A stretch of 64,000 nucleotides of DNA from Clostridiales bacterium (GCA_015056255.1 SVGP01000001.1:62001-126000); one strand, 5' to 3'. Positions 19,739 through 28,479 are shown, counted from the stretch's first letter. Program-made: numbers and translations. Notes: generated by a model not told the origin, from the letters alone.

Positions 19739-20815
19739 TTATACACGCTCCTGTTCAAACTGCTTCATGACGGAAATGAGCTTCTGAACGCCCTCAACGG
19801 ACATGGCGTTATAGATGCTGGCGCGCATGCCACCGACCAAGCGATGGCCCTTGATGTTCAAAATACCGTTTTCGGTAGCCAGCTTCACAAACGCCGCGTC
19901 CGTATCGGGATCGTCGGTCCGGAAGGTAACGTTCATGATGGAGCGGTGGTCTCTGTGCGCGGTGCCCTTAAAGAGCTTGCTCTCGTCCAGATAATCGTAA
20001 AGCAGCTTTGCTTTGATCTGGTTGCGCATATGAATCACGCGAACACCGCCCTCTTTTTTGAGCCACTCGAGGCACAGACCCGCCATGTAGATGGAATAGG
20101 TGGTGGGGGTGTTGAGCATACTGCCGTTTTCGGCCATCTTCGTCCAGTCGAAAACCTTGGGGGTATTCGGGTTTGCACGGCCCAGAAGGTCTTTTCTCAC
20201 GATAACAACCGTCACGCCCGCGGGGCCGATGTTCTTCTGCGCGCCTGCAAAGATCACGCCGAATTTGTTAACGTCCATGGGCTCTGAAAGGATGTTCGAA
20301 GACATATCCGCAACCAGCGGCACATCTCCCGTGTCGGGAATGGAGGTATAGCGCGTGCCAAAGATGGTATTGTTGGTGGTGATATAGAAATAGTCTGCAT
20401 TCTTATTGAGCTTATCGGGGTCAATTTCGGGAATATAGGTATAATTGTCGTCGCGGGAAGAGGCGACCACATTGATATTTCCGTATTTTTTCGCTTCCAC
20501 CAGCGCGCCATGGGCAAAGTTACCGCTGTCCACATAATCCGCGCTCGTTTTTAAAAGGTTCATGGGCACCGCTGCAAACTGGCCGGTCGCGCCGCCCTGC
20601 AGAAGAAGCACCTCGTAATCGTCGGAAATCCCCATGAGCTCTCTAAGGAGTGAAACCGTGTGATCGAAAATTTCAATATAGCCCTTAGATCGATGACTCA
20701 TCTCCATTACAGACATGCCTGTTCCCTTATAGGAAAGCATCTCACTGGCGGCACGCTCAAGCGCCTCCTCGGGCAGCATCGACGGTCCTGCGGCAAAATT
20801 GTAAACTCGATTCAT
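19739..20815 (-). CDS. serC: Phosphoserine aminotransferase
   Basis: PLP enzyme converting 3-phosphohydroxypyruvate and glutamate to 3-phosphoserine and 2-oxoglutarate; 358 residues. It opens with RVYNFAAGPSMLPEEAL, typical of SerC. The PLP lysine is in FAGAQKNIGPAGVTVV near residue 195. Substrate-binding HRSKGY is near 42. The ATG at 20815 is favoured over an in-frame TTG at 20824, because the GGGAG lies 10 nt before the ATG but abuts the TTG. It is the first gene of serC-serA-DUF1015 with a recognisable promoter. A serB phosphatase was not found in the window. Confidence 0.96.
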   Translation of the reverse strand: MNRVYNFAAGPSMLPEEALERAASEMLSYKGTGMSVMEMSHRSKGYIEIFDHTVSLLRELMGISDDYEVLLLQGGATGQFAAVPMNLLKTSADYVDSGNFAHGALVEAKKYGNINVVASSRDDNYTYIPEIDPDKLNKNADYFYITTNNTIFGTRYTSIPDTGDVPLVADMSSNILSEPMDVNKFGVIFAGAQKNIGPAGVTVVIVRKDLLGRANPNTPKVFDWTKMAENGSMLNTPTTYSIYMAGLCLEWLKKEGGVRVIHMRNQIKAKLLYDYLDESKLFKGTAHRDHRSIMNVTFRTDDPDTDAAFVKLATENGILNIKGHRLVGGMRASIYNAMSVEGVQKLISVMKQFEQERV

Positions 20816-20850
20816 GTTCGGCAATCTCCCTTCTTAGGATTATGCCCAAC

Positions 20851-20879
20851 ATTATACGCCCTGTTTTCAAAAAATGCAA
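20851..20879 (-). promoter_or_regulatory. Promoter of serC-serA-DUF1015
   Basis: Minus strand: TTGCAT (20874-20879), 17-nt spacer, TATAAT (20851-20856), about 36 nt from the serC ATG. No riboswitch-like structure was seen in the short leader. Confidence 0.75.
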
Positions 20880-20925
20880 GTAGTAAATATCAAATTATGC
20901 AAATATTTCTGTATTTCACAAAAAA

Positions 20926-21630
20926 TCATGCTTCCTGTGCATTTTCTGAAGTTTCATCCGGCACATGAAAATCAGCGCGCATTTTTGCAATCAGAAATTT
21001 GATTTTTATGCCTTCCTTTGTGAACATTTTCTCGTGCTCCGTCTCATAATTGGGCGTAAATCCGCTTTCGTGAAGATCGTAAGTGATAAACGCAATATCA
21101 AAACCGCAGCTTTCAAAATAGGAGATGGAATCCTTAAAAAGCTTGTCGTCATCCGTTTTGAAATAAATCTCGCCCTCATCCTTCAAAATTTGCCTGTACT
21201 TTAAAAGCTGTCTCGGATGGGTAAGCCGGTGCTTGGCCTGCTTGGGACGCTGGTTCCAGGGGTTGCAGAAGGAGATATAAATTCTTTCCACCTGATCCTC
21301 GGGTGCAAAAAAGCTGTCGATGTATTCGATATCAAAATTACACAGAAGAAGGTTATCCACCTCGCGAACGCCCCTGTACGCCTCCTCAGCATTTCTCTTG
21401 GCAACGCCAAGAACGGACGTGATCAGGTCGACTGCAACAAAGTTGTTTTCCTTTTCGTGAAGCGCCATTTGGCACGTGGAAACGCCCTTTCCGCAGCCAA
21501 GCTCGATATGAAGCGGCTGATCCTTCGAAAAGGCCGACCGCCATTTGCCTCTCATTTCGCCGGGCTCAGGAATGTAAAAAGGACACGCCAACAGCTCCGG
21601 GCGCGCCCACTTTTTGACTCTCATGCGCAT
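20926..21630 (-). CDS. trmB: tRNA (guanine-N7-)-methyltransferase
   Basis: Forms m7G at position 46 of tRNA using SAM. It has 234 residues. The SAM motif HIELGCGKGVSTCQM is near residue 42, followed by the family blocks ISFCNPWNQRPKQAKHRLTH (residues 131-150) and FKTDDDKLF near 178. TrmB usually has NFSDPWPK at the first block; here it is SFCNPWNQ, a variant seen in clostridial-type proteins. A short tail follows the usual C-terminal TNYE-type motif (TPNYETEHEKMF). GGAG is upstream of the ATG. It is transcribed toward serC but separated from it by 110 nt and a separate promoter. Confidence 0.92.
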   Translation of the reverse strand: MRMRVKKWARPELLACPFYIPEPGEMRGKWRSAFSKDQPLHIELGCGKGVSTCQMALHEKENNFVAVDLITSVLGVAKRNAEEAYRGVREVDNLLLCNFDIEYIDSFFAPEDQVERIYISFCNPWNQRPKQAKHRLTHPRQLLKYRQILKDEGEIYFKTDDDKLFKDSISYFESCGFDIAFITYDLHESGFTPNYETEHEKMFTKEGIKIKFLIAKMRADFHVPDETSENAQEA

Positions 21631-21695
21631 AGGGGGTATATCTCCTTTTTCTTAGGGTAGGTTGGGATGCAGATCGAGTAAGCCCGCAGCCAATA

Positions 21696-21854
21696 GGCTC
21701 CCTTATGCAAAGGGAGCTATCAAAATCGTAGATTTTGACTGAGGGATTGCAGCTAACTTTTATTCAATAACCGACACTATCGAGGAATCAAGCGTTTGCA
21801 CAATCCCTCCGTCTGCGCTTCGCGCAGCCACCTCCCTTTGCACAAGGGAGGCAG
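21696..21854. repeat. Inverted pair of a 54-bp hairpin-rich repeat unit
   Basis: Two related units face each other: 21696-21749 (GGCTCCCTTATGCAAAGGGAG ... GAGGGATTG) and, reversed, 21801-21854. Both contain CTCCCTT-TGCAAAGGGAG and end in GAGGGATTG, with variable inner hairpins and a 51-nt centre. A further relative lies at 35831-35874 and the 9005-9350 block uses the same architecture. This fills the 305-nt gap between trmB and the phosphoesterase gene; no gene was seen there. Confidence 0.8.
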
Positions 21855-21935
21855 AATTTGCCTTGGTTATCGGCGGATTTCATAAATTACTTCAGGGAAG
21901 GCTTTTGGGTGCGTTTTCGATGCTCTGTTTATCGG

Positions 21936-22706
21936 TTACATCAGTAAATGAATTTCCGATCTCGCGCCGAAACGGACGGCAAATTTGCTGGTGCCGATGC
22001 CGCGCGAAACGAGGACGGAGGTATTTCCGACTTTTTTTAGGCCTGCGATATGGGTGTAGTGAAGATGCGGTTCATATTGAAGAAGTTCGTAGCACGTAAA
22101 GCCCAATACGTTTACCTGCCCCCCGTGCGTGTGGCCTGAGAGCATCAGGTTTACGTTTTCGCCCGCCTTTTCAAGCGTGCTTTTCAAAGGCTCGTGCGCC
22201 ATCAGAATGCGGTAAACGCCGTCTTTTTTTGAAAACAGGTTTTCAGGATGCGTTTTTTCAAAATACGCGCATCTTACGCCTGCAATTTCGATCATGCCCT
22301 TTTCGGTTTCAATGGACGCGCACTCATCTCTTAAAAGCCGCGCGCCGGACTTTTCGATTTCCATTTTCACGCGCTCATGATCGCTATTGAACCTCGTATA
22401 GTCGTTATTGCCCTCGACGGCGAAAATGCCGTATCTGGGCGAAACAAACGAAAGCGCGTCAAAAAAGCGGGCAAATCCATCGTTGTACTCCGCATAATCG
22501 CCGCCCAGCAAAATGAGCTCCGGTTCAAGCGCCTTGATTGCAGAAAACACGTTTTCAGTAGTTTTCCACGTATTTTTCCGAATATGCAGATCCGACACAA
22601 ACAGTGTCTTCACTGGAAGATTCACAGCATGCTTTTGAACAATGGGCGGCTTCAGAAGGGATGCGCCCACCTGAAGCCCGCCCGACGGTTTTGAAAAATA
22701 GAACAA
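21936..22706 (-). CDS. Calcineurin-like metallophosphoesterase
   Basis: Two-metal phosphoesterase of 256 residues. Metal-binding motifs are in canonical order: VSDLHIRKN (D-x-H, near residue 38), LLGGDYAEYND (G-D, near 68), EGNNDYTR (G-N-N-D, near 98), a lone His in MAHEPLKS near 168 and SGHTHGGQVNV (G-H-x-H) near 190. It resembles the YkuE/YaeI group, although the N-terminus here is not an obvious membrane anchor. The start is TTG with GGGAG 7 nt upstream, just past the stop of the GH42 gene (12-nt gap), so it is the last gene of the scpB-led unit. Substrate unknown. Confidence 0.88.
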   Translation of the reverse strand: MFYFSKPSGGLQVGASLLKPPIVQKHAVNLPVKTLFVSDLHIRKNTWKTTENVFSAIKALEPELILLGGDYAEYNDGFARFFDALSFVSPRYGIFAVEGNNDYTRFNSDHERVKMEIEKSGARLLRDECASIETEKGMIEIAGVRCAYFEKTHPENLFSKKDGVYRILMAHEPLKSTLEKAGENVNLMLSGHTHGGQVNVLGFTCYELLQYEPHLHYTHIAGLKKVGNTSVLVSRGIGTSKFAVRFGARSEIHLLM

Positions 22707-22718
22707 ATCTTTTCTCCC

Positions 22719-24743
22719 TTATTTTCCGATTTCAATTACCGCTGCGCCGTTGTCGAAAAGGGTGATTTCGCCACGAACGGCCTTGCCCGAAAGAAGGTCG
22801 AATCCATCGGGAACCGAAATCTTTCTTTCCTCACGCGAGAAATTCATGATAAACAGGTATTCCTTATCATTCTTTACGCGCTTAGCGGCCAGAACGCCGT
22901 CCGGGATATTTTCAACAAGCGGCATAACGCCCGCCTGCTTTACAAGGGCTCTGTAGAAATCATCGTAGAATTTTTGTTCGGCGCGGCTTGCAATGTAATA
23001 AACCTTGCCGCCTCCGAATTCGTTTACCGTAACACAGGGCGTGCCCTCATAATAATCGCTTCCGTAATTGGCAAGAGCCTTTGCACCTTCAAGGTTCAAT
23101 ACGTCGCACATCCAGCGGCATTCGTATGTGCCTTCAAAGCCCAGCTCATTGCCCTTCTCCATCACGAAGGAATTTCGCATATCGTCGTAAAGCGCGTCGG
23201 TTTCCTCCGCCCAGATGCCGCAAAGATCGCGGATCGGGCCGGGCGCGCCGCCCAGGAAGCACAGATCGCTTTCGTCGACCAAGCCGGAGAAGAAGCCGAC
23301 AACGAGCCGTCCGCCGTTTTTCACAAACGCTTCCAGCTTTTCCTTAACGCCCTCTCTGACCATATAAAGATATGGCGCAACCAACACCTTATATCCGTCA
23401 AAGGGCTTGTCGCAGTCGATCACGTCGACATTCAGGCCCAATTTATAAAGCGCCTCGTAGTGCTCTTTGACGACTCCGCAATAGTCCTTTTCCTTTCTGG
23501 GACCCTGCGCGCCATCCAGCGCCCATCTCGACTGCTGATCGAAAATGACCGCAACGTCCGCATGGGTTTCGGCGTTTACGACGGGATGGATGGTTTTGAG
23601 CATCTCGCCCACCTGCTTGACTTCCTTGAAAACGCGGGTTTTGTTGGTGGAATCGTGGCCCACCACCGCGCCGTGGAACTTTTCAAACGCACCCCTGCCC
23701 TTTCGCCACTGGAACATCATCACCGTGTCCGAGCCGTGCGCCACGGCCTGAAGGCTCACAAGCAGATGAAGCCCGGTTCGCTTCATTCTGCAGATGTCCT
23801 GCCAGTTGACCTGAGAGGGCGTGCATTCCATTAAGGACCACACGCGGTTTCCGTAGCCGCGTACCTGATCATAGGTGAGCGCGGTTTCAATCGCCACGTC
23901 ATAATCGCTCTTTCCGCCCCACATGGGGTATGCGTCAAAGCCGAAAAAGTCCACGTCGTCTTTGAAGCTTGAATAATCCAGCCCCTCAAACAGCGTCATG
24001 GTGTTGATGGAAACGGGCAGATTCGGCGTGATTTTGCGAATCGGCGCGATTTCATTTCTGAAAAAGTCCCTCGTCTGGTCGCTTACAAATCTGCGCCAGT
24101 CAAGGATCATGCCGCAGATCGCGCCTTCGCCGATTGTCTCGGGCGAACGGATCTGGTTCCAGTCGGTGTAGGTTTTTGCCCAGAACGCCGTCCACCAGGC
24201 GTGGTTGATGCTGTCAAGGGTCTTGTATCGGTTCTTGAGCCAGCTTCTGAACGCCTCCTGACACAGTTCGCACTGGCAGTCGCCGCCATATTCATTGGAA
24301 ATGTGCCAGCCGACAACCGCCGGGTGGTTTCCAAATTCCTCAGCTAAGCGCGTGTTCATCTTGGTTACAAATTCGCGGTACACGGGCGAAGTCAGGCAAT
24401 GGTTGTGGCGGTGTCCGTGGTGATTGCGAACGCCGTTTCGAACGCGCAGAACCTCGGGATATTTAAGGCTCATCCATGCAGGCCTCGCGCCGGAGGGCGT
24501 TGCAAGAAGCACGGATACACCCGCGGCATGGAGATTGTCAAGCACGTCACGAAGCCATCCGAAGTTATATTTTCCCTCTTCCGGCTCTAAGGCTGCCCAC
24601 GCAAAAATGCCGACGCTTACAAGCGTGATGCCGGCTTCCTTCATGTATTCAATGTCCTGCTGTAAAATATCGGGTCTGTCCAGCCACTGGTCGGGATTGT
24701 AGTCGCCGCCATGACCGAACGCCGGCAAACGGAACTTAACCAT
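22719..24743 (-). CDS. Beta-galactosidase, glycoside hydrolase family 42
   Basis: Cytoplasmic retaining beta-galactosidase of 674 residues acting on small beta-galactosides. The N-terminal TIM barrel begins with the family block GGDYNPDQWLDRPDILQQDI. The acid/base glutamate is in GWHISNEYGGDC near residue 145. The nucleophile glutamate is likely in WSLMECTPSQVNWQ near residue 305, replacing the more usual EQ/EM. A trimerisation domain (MMFQWRKGRGAFEKFHGAV and onward) and a C-terminal beta domain follow. GH42 Cys metal-site residues CQCELC are near 155. The ATG at 24743 has GGAGG 9 nt upstream. It is not next to any transporter, and its place in an scpB operon is unusual. Confidence 0.93.
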   Translation of the reverse strand: MVKFRLPAFGHGGDYNPDQWLDRPDILQQDIEYMKEAGITLVSVGIFAWAALEPEEGKYNFGWLRDVLDNLHAAGVSVLLATPSGARPAWMSLKYPEVLRVRNGVRNHHGHRHNHCLTSPVYREFVTKMNTRLAEEFGNHPAVVGWHISNEYGGDCQCELCQEAFRSWLKNRYKTLDSINHAWWTAFWAKTYTDWNQIRSPETIGEGAICGMILDWRRFVSDQTRDFFRNEIAPIRKITPNLPVSINTMTLFEGLDYSSFKDDVDFFGFDAYPMWGGKSDYDVAIETALTYDQVRGYGNRVWSLMECTPSQVNWQDICRMKRTGLHLLVSLQAVAHGSDTVMMFQWRKGRGAFEKFHGAVVGHDSTNKTRVFKEVKQVGEMLKTIHPVVNAETHADVAVIFDQQSRWALDGAQGPRKEKDYCGVVKEHYEALYKLGLNVDVIDCDKPFDGYKVLVAPYLYMVREGVKEKLEAFVKNGGRLVVGFFSGLVDESDLCFLGGAPGPIRDLCGIWAEETDALYDDMRNSFVMEKGNELGFEGTYECRWMCDVLNLEGAKALANYGSDYYEGTPCVTVNEFGGGKVYYIASRAEQKFYDDFYRALVKQAGVMPLVENIPDGVLAAKRVKNDKEYLFIMNFSREERKISVPDGFDLLSGKAVRGEITLFDNGAAVIEIGK

Positions 24744-24762
24744 ACTATGCACCCTCCGTCTT

Positions 24763-25473
24763 CTATATGCATTTTCCGCGCAATTTCAGTATCGTGCGCT
24801 CCAGGGAATCCTTGCTCGTGCCCCAGGGCTTGTCTGCGTTTTTGTGGTCGAATTTAAGGGTGAACCACTCGATTTCCTTTTCAAGGCGCGCCATGTTTTC
24901 AAGCTGAATCTTTTTAAGATCGTTCATAAAGCTTTTAAGCTCCGGGCCCTTCATCTGCTCTTCGGCGGATGCAATTACCTGGGCAAAGTGCTTTAAGCAC
25001 ATGCCCTTGCTCTTTTGAAACTGCGCCTTGAACGCACTTTCGTGCTTGTACATGTATACGACGGTGTAGATGTATCTGTCCATGGTGTTGTTTAAGCGGT
25101 CGCAGAGAATGCAGGAATCGGTAATGCCGGAAAAATCATTGCCGGAAACGATTCTCTTTGAAAAAAGTCCGCCCACCTTCTGCGCGTTGACCGCCATTTC
25201 GGTCGCGCCGAGCTTTGCCATGGTTTCCTTTAAATAGGTGTGCGCCATGAGCGCAACGCCTAAGCGGTTGTTGTTGTTCAGCATCAATTTAAAATGCCGT
25301 CCGCAGAAGCCCTTTTCGTTGACCTCCACGCGCACGTCCGGCTCCATTACGCTTCCGCCCATGAAGGCGTTCACATAATTGACCTCGTTTTCTTCCTCCA
25401 GAAGGCACAGCGGGCATTCGCAGTCCTGGCGATATGCGTCCCAGACGGGAATGGTGTCGATATGATGTCTCAT
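24763..25473 (-). CDS. DUF6062-like cysteine-rich protein
   Basis: Uncharacterised soluble protein of 236 residues, which I take to be of the DUF6062 kind on memory of its pattern. Two similar halves each carry a CxxC followed by a C..H pair: CECPLC (near 19) with CGRHF (near 57), and CILCDRL (near 121) with CLKHF (near 155). Two zinc sites in an internally duplicated helical fold are likely. The C-terminal 60 residues are charged helix. The ATG overlaps the scpB stop by 4 nt (ATGA), so the products are translationally coupled, which is a reason to ask whether it acts with ScpB. No enzymatic motif was seen. Confidence 0.82.
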   Translation of the reverse strand: MRHHIDTIPVWDAYRQDCECPLCLLEEENEVNYVNAFMGGSVMEPDVRVEVNEKGFCGRHFKLMLNNNNRLGVALMAHTYLKETMAKLGATEMAVNAQKVGGLFSKRIVSGNDFSGITDSCILCDRLNNTMDRYIYTVVYMYKHESAFKAQFQKSKGMCLKHFAQVIASAEEQMKGPELKSFMNDLKKIQLENMARLEKEIEWFTLKFDHKNADKPWGTSKDSLERTILKLRGKCI

Positions 25474-26012
25474 TGCCCTTCCTCCTCTTTGTTCATGTCC
25501 TCAAATTCCTTGACCTTCGGAAGCTCAAAAAGCCCCTCAAGCCCAAAATGCCTTAAAAAGCGATCGGTCGTGGCATACAAAATCGGATGGCCCAGCGTTT
25601 CCTTGCGCCCGGCTTCCTCAATCAGCCCTCTGGCAAGCAGAAGCTGCACCGAATAGTCGCACTTCACGCCGCGAACCGCCTCAATCTCCGCCTTCGTAAC
25701 CGGCTGGCGATACGCAATAATCGAAAGCGTCTCCATAACCGCCTGCGAAAGCGACTGCTTCTGAACGGGCTGAAGTAGCATTTCCACATATTTGGCATAA
25801 TCGGGGTTGATCGACATCTGAATCTCACCGCCATGACGGTTGAGCCTGAGCCCCCGCTTTTCCAATAGGCAATTGTCCCTCAATTTCTCAATCGCGGGCT
25901 CCAGCTCCATCTGCGTAAGATTCAAAGCATGCGCAAGCTGATCCACCTTAACCGGCTCGCCCGCAACATACAAAATCGCTTCCAAAATACCGCAAAGATC
26001 GTTAATTTCCAT
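25470..26012 (-). CDS. scpB: Segregation and condensation protein B
   Basis: Winged-helix (kite) subunit of the Smc-ScpA-ScpB condensin, needed for chromosome compaction and segregation; 180 residues. Family blocks are ILEAILYVAGEPVKVDQLA at residues 8-26, METLSIIAYRQPVTKAEIEA near 90-110 and VRGVKCDYSVQLLLARGLIE near 112. ScpA, which usually precedes scpB, is absent from the upstream side; a promoter lies directly upstream instead. Its partner Smc is encoded about 20 kb away in this window. It is the first gene of a four-gene leftward unit. Confidence 0.95.
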   Translation of the reverse strand: MEINDLCGILEAILYVAGEPVKVDQLAHALNLTQMELEPAIEKLRDNCLLEKRGLRLNRHGGEIQMSINPDYAKYVEMLLQPVQKQSLSQAVMETLSIIAYRQPVTKAEIEAVRGVKCDYSVQLLLARGLIEEAGRKETLGHPILYATTDRFLRHFGLEGLFELPKVKEFEDMNKEEEGQ

Positions 26013-26042
26013 ATTCCCACGCTCCGGAATTTCTTCTTATCT

Positions 26043-26071
26043 ATTATACAGAATTTGTAGGCGGGTGTCAA
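26043..26071 (-). promoter_or_regulatory. Consensus promoter of the scpB unit
   Basis: Minus strand TTGACA (26066-26071), exactly 17-nt spacer, TATAAT (26043-26048): both hexamers match the vegetative consensus perfectly. It is about 30 nt upstream of the scpB ATG. Confidence 0.88.
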
Positions 26072-26099
26072 TTTTTGAATATAGAGATGATGTGAACAA

Positions 26100-26123
26100 G
26101 CCCGCAGCGTGGATGCTGCGGGC
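26100..26123. terminator. Hairpin at left edge of the AT-rich island
   Basis: GCCCGCAGC / GCTGCGGGC (26100-26108 with 26115-26123), 6-nt loop. It lacks a strong T-tract. Its twin of the same design is at 29383-29406. It is possibly a leftward terminator for the gene ending at 26171. Confidence 0.5.
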
Positions 26124-26170
26124 CGAGGGTTTGAGGTTCTTCGGAATAAATCAGAGAAACGCTCCCTGCT

Positions 26171-26512
26171 TCACTCCTGAGCATTAATCTTATGCTGAAG
26201 CTTACGAATGAATATGCCTAACGGCGTATCATCTACCGGTATTATCCAATCCGTCATATAGTAAGTAGATTCCAACCGCCGCTGATCCCTGCCATATTTT
26301 AAGAACAGCTGACCTTTCAGTATATATTCCAGAAGCTCCTTTGCTTCAGGGAGGATAATTTCATTAAGATGATTAAAATACCATTCAGACGTTCCGCCAT
26401 TGTTGATTATGGATATCTCATGCTCTGCAAGATCGACAATTCCTTCTAATAGTTCCTTGTATTCTGCCAAATCGTCTGCTTTCGCGATTGTAATTAAGCA
26501 TGCGTCGCCCAC
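26171..26512 (-). CDS. Small hypothetical protein in accessory island
   Basis: Not recognised. It encodes about 113 residues, acidic and mostly helical, with no signal peptide. The most distinctive stretch is NGGTSEWYFNHLNEIILPEA near residues 38-57, followed by YGRDQRRLESTYYMTD. The GTG at 26512 is preferred, because a strong GGGAGGAGG lies 9 nt upstream, inside the longer frame that begins at an ATG without a ribosome binding site at 26548. Small soluble acidic proteins of this sort are common as immunity-like or orphan genes in accessory regions, but no toxin gene is next to it. Confidence 0.7.
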   Translation of the reverse strand: MGDACLITIAKADDLAEYKELLEGIVDLAEHEISIINNGGTSEWYFNHLNEIILPEAKELLEYILKGQLFLKYGRDQRRLESTYYMTDWIIPVDDTPLGIFIRKLQHKINAQE

Positions 26513-26586
26513 TAATGAATTCCTCCTCCCGGTTCCTGCCCCCATCATGAATCAGGAGACGTTTCCTCTGATTCAAGCTTTTGCCG

Positions 26587-27795
26587 TCATTCTCTTAAAA
26601 ACCCGCCATCCGTCTGGTAGGGAACGATCGCCTGCGTCACATAAAACAATGAAGGGCATGTTTTTCTATTTTGAATATAGATAGTTTTTTCGCCATCTGT
26701 ATATTGATAGGTAAAGCCTGTTTCATCATGCGCAGCGTTTTGAACTTTGGCGAAGGACAACGCCGTCATTTCAGCGGTTTCGAGATGAATCCTTAAAAGG
26801 GTATATTCATTGGTTTGGCTTGTTGACGTAAAAGGTTGCAGCCATACCGCTATCTCGGTTCCGTCTTCATTGATCGCCATATCCGTTGCCGGATAACGGT
26901 CTGATATAACGATGTTTTTGCCATTTATATCGTATTTTGAAATATCTCCGGTATAGGGATCAAAGACACACAATATCCGAACAGGATCCAATGAATCATA
27001 TTCAACCATCCATACAAGCAATTTGTCATCGCTTATCCAGCAAAACGGTCCCTGCAGCTGATTTGAAAACGCATATTCCAAGGTGAAGTCTGTTTGGGGA
27101 TCGATCAGCCACCAATATGCATTTTCATCCATACTCATCTGAAAGGATAGAAGCGCTTTTCCGCTTTTTGAAATTGCCATTGCGCCGGACGGCCAATCCC
27201 ATCCCGTGAATGGACCATACGTAAAATTGGTGGAATATTGCTTTACCGTTTTTTCTGCATCCCTCATGAAAAATATGGGCAGTTTGTCTGTGGATAAATA
27301 AGAATTGGGCTGAAGCGCATAGAAAGCCCCCGCACTGTCTATGCCCAGTATCATATAATCCCGCGCGGTGTCATCGATGCGAATTTCCCGTTGTTTCCCC
27401 TTCCATTTCTGTATATCCTGAAATGTAAACGACAGAATATCATGATTACTGCTTGTATAGTCGTGAATATATCCTAAATGGTAAGAGGAGTACCCCGGCG
27501 AACTTATGCTGTGAACGATGGACGAATCCGAAAGATCCCCGACAACCAGACTGTCGTTTGGTATTTCAAGAACATCGGCAATTTTCCCGTTTTCCAAATC
27601 CAGAAGGCATATCGCCTGCTGATAATAGGTTTCGCCCATGATTTCGGACATGCTTTCATCTTCTATATACGCGCTCAACCCAAGATAGCTCTTTTGAGAT
27701 TTTCCGGATTCGGGTTCTGCGGCATGGCTGCAAAAAAGCATTTCGAGCAGCATAAGAAACGTAATGATCAAAGTTTGCTTTTTGTTGCGATTCAT
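26587..27795 (-). CDS. Secreted protein with beta-propeller-like repeats, function unknown
   Basis: Not recognised. It has 402 residues with a Sec signal peptide (MNRNKKQTLIITFLMLLEML...SHA, cleavage near 25). The Cys before the cleavage site is not in a good lipobox context. The rest is beta-rich with repeated short motifs of the style of TolB/WD40 propellers, such as WPSGAMAISKSGKALLSF, GPFCWISDDKLLVWM and ATDMAINEDGTEIAVWL. The spacing (about 55-60 residues) suggests six or so blades. GGAG lies 8 nt upstream of the ATG. Base composition is clearly AT-richer than the flanking housekeeping genes. A sensor or binding role outside the cell is a guess. Confidence 0.78.
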   Translation of the reverse strand: MNRNKKQTLIITFLMLLEMLFCSHAAEPESGKSQKSYLGLSAYIEDESMSEIMGETYYQQAICLLDLENGKIADVLEIPNDSLVVGDLSDSSIVHSISSPGYSSYHLGYIHDYTSSNHDILSFTFQDIQKWKGKQREIRIDDTARDYMILGIDSAGAFYALQPNSYLSTDKLPIFFMRDAEKTVKQYSTNFTYGPFTGWDWPSGAMAISKSGKALLSFQMSMDENAYWWLIDPQTDFTLEYAFSNQLQGPFCWISDDKLLVWMVEYDSLDPVRILCVFDPYTGDISKYDINGKNIVISDRYPATDMAINEDGTEIAVWLQPFTSTSQTNEYTLLRIHLETAEMTALSFAKVQNAAHDETGFTYQYTDGEKTIYIQNRKTCPSLFYVTQAIVPYQTDGGFLRE

Positions 27796-27891
27796 ACAAT
27801 CACTCCTATGACGTACAATTGATTGCTAAATCAGGGGATAGCCGCCTTTTGTGTATTGTTTTAGTTCTTATTTGAATCAGGGAACCGCACC

Positions 27892-28332
27892 CTAATTCAC
27901 CATAAACGCCTTTGCTTTTATGATTATATATCGTTCGTTGTCCAATAAAAGACAAATCTCGTAGTAGTCTGTATAATCAATCCAAAATGCGAGTACTTGT
28001 GCGAATGAATCCCCTTGTGCACGCGGCGGATAATCAGCAGCTGAGGAAGCGATTTCTCCATATATTGCCACAGAAACTACTCCGTCGAACTTCAGTACAT
28101 ATTGAGTTTCTCTTTTCGAAACCTGTATACGGCATAGCGTTATATTCTCTTCACAATATAAATTGAAAGAGGTTACATACCAATCATGAAACACATGATT
28201 ATTTCGTATGATCTCCATAAGCTCTTTCTGAAGTGCAGCTTCCGCTCTGAGCATGCATGCCTTAATTTCATTTATGAGAGAAACAGATAACTCATCTTCT
28301 TCATAATACTGAACTGCCAATTTCTCGAACAT
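27892..28332 (-). CDS. Hypothetical protein in accessory island
   Basis: Not recognised. It has 146 residues, soluble and acidic. The N-terminal third is helical (MFEKLAVQYYEEDELSVSLI) and the C-terminal two-thirds is predicted beta-rich, ending CLLLDNERYIIIKAKAFMVN. AGGAG is 7 nt from the ATG, which supports it as a real gene. It lies between the propeller-like gene and a membrane protein gene, all in the same direction but each with its own gap of about 100-150 nt. Confidence 0.7.
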   Translation of the reverse strand: MFEKLAVQYYEEDELSVSLINEIKACMLRAEAALQKELMEIIRNNHVFHDWYVTSFNLYCEENITLCRIQVSKRETQYVLKFDGVVSVAIYGEIASSAADYPPRAQGDSFAQVLAFWIDYTDYYEICLLLDNERYIIIKAKAFMVN

Positions 28333-28479
28333 ATCTACTCTCCTGTATAATTACAATGTCAATGCCATTCTACCCATAGGGAAGGCGTTTCGCCTCCCAC
28401 CGCTGACGATTGTTTCTCGAAAACGCTTGGGTTAGATCAAAATGCAGGATTCAGCAGGACGTTAAACCCGTCCCATGTT

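Noticed and set aside
22974-23834. Rightward 286-codon frame antisense to the GH42 gene
   Set aside because: Long but purely a shadow of a well-conserved beta-galactosidase.
26605-26630. GGTAGGGAACGATCG in the end of the propeller-like gene resembling the 74-bp element arm
   Set aside because: Only one arm-like stretch, inside coding sequence, with no matching second arm.
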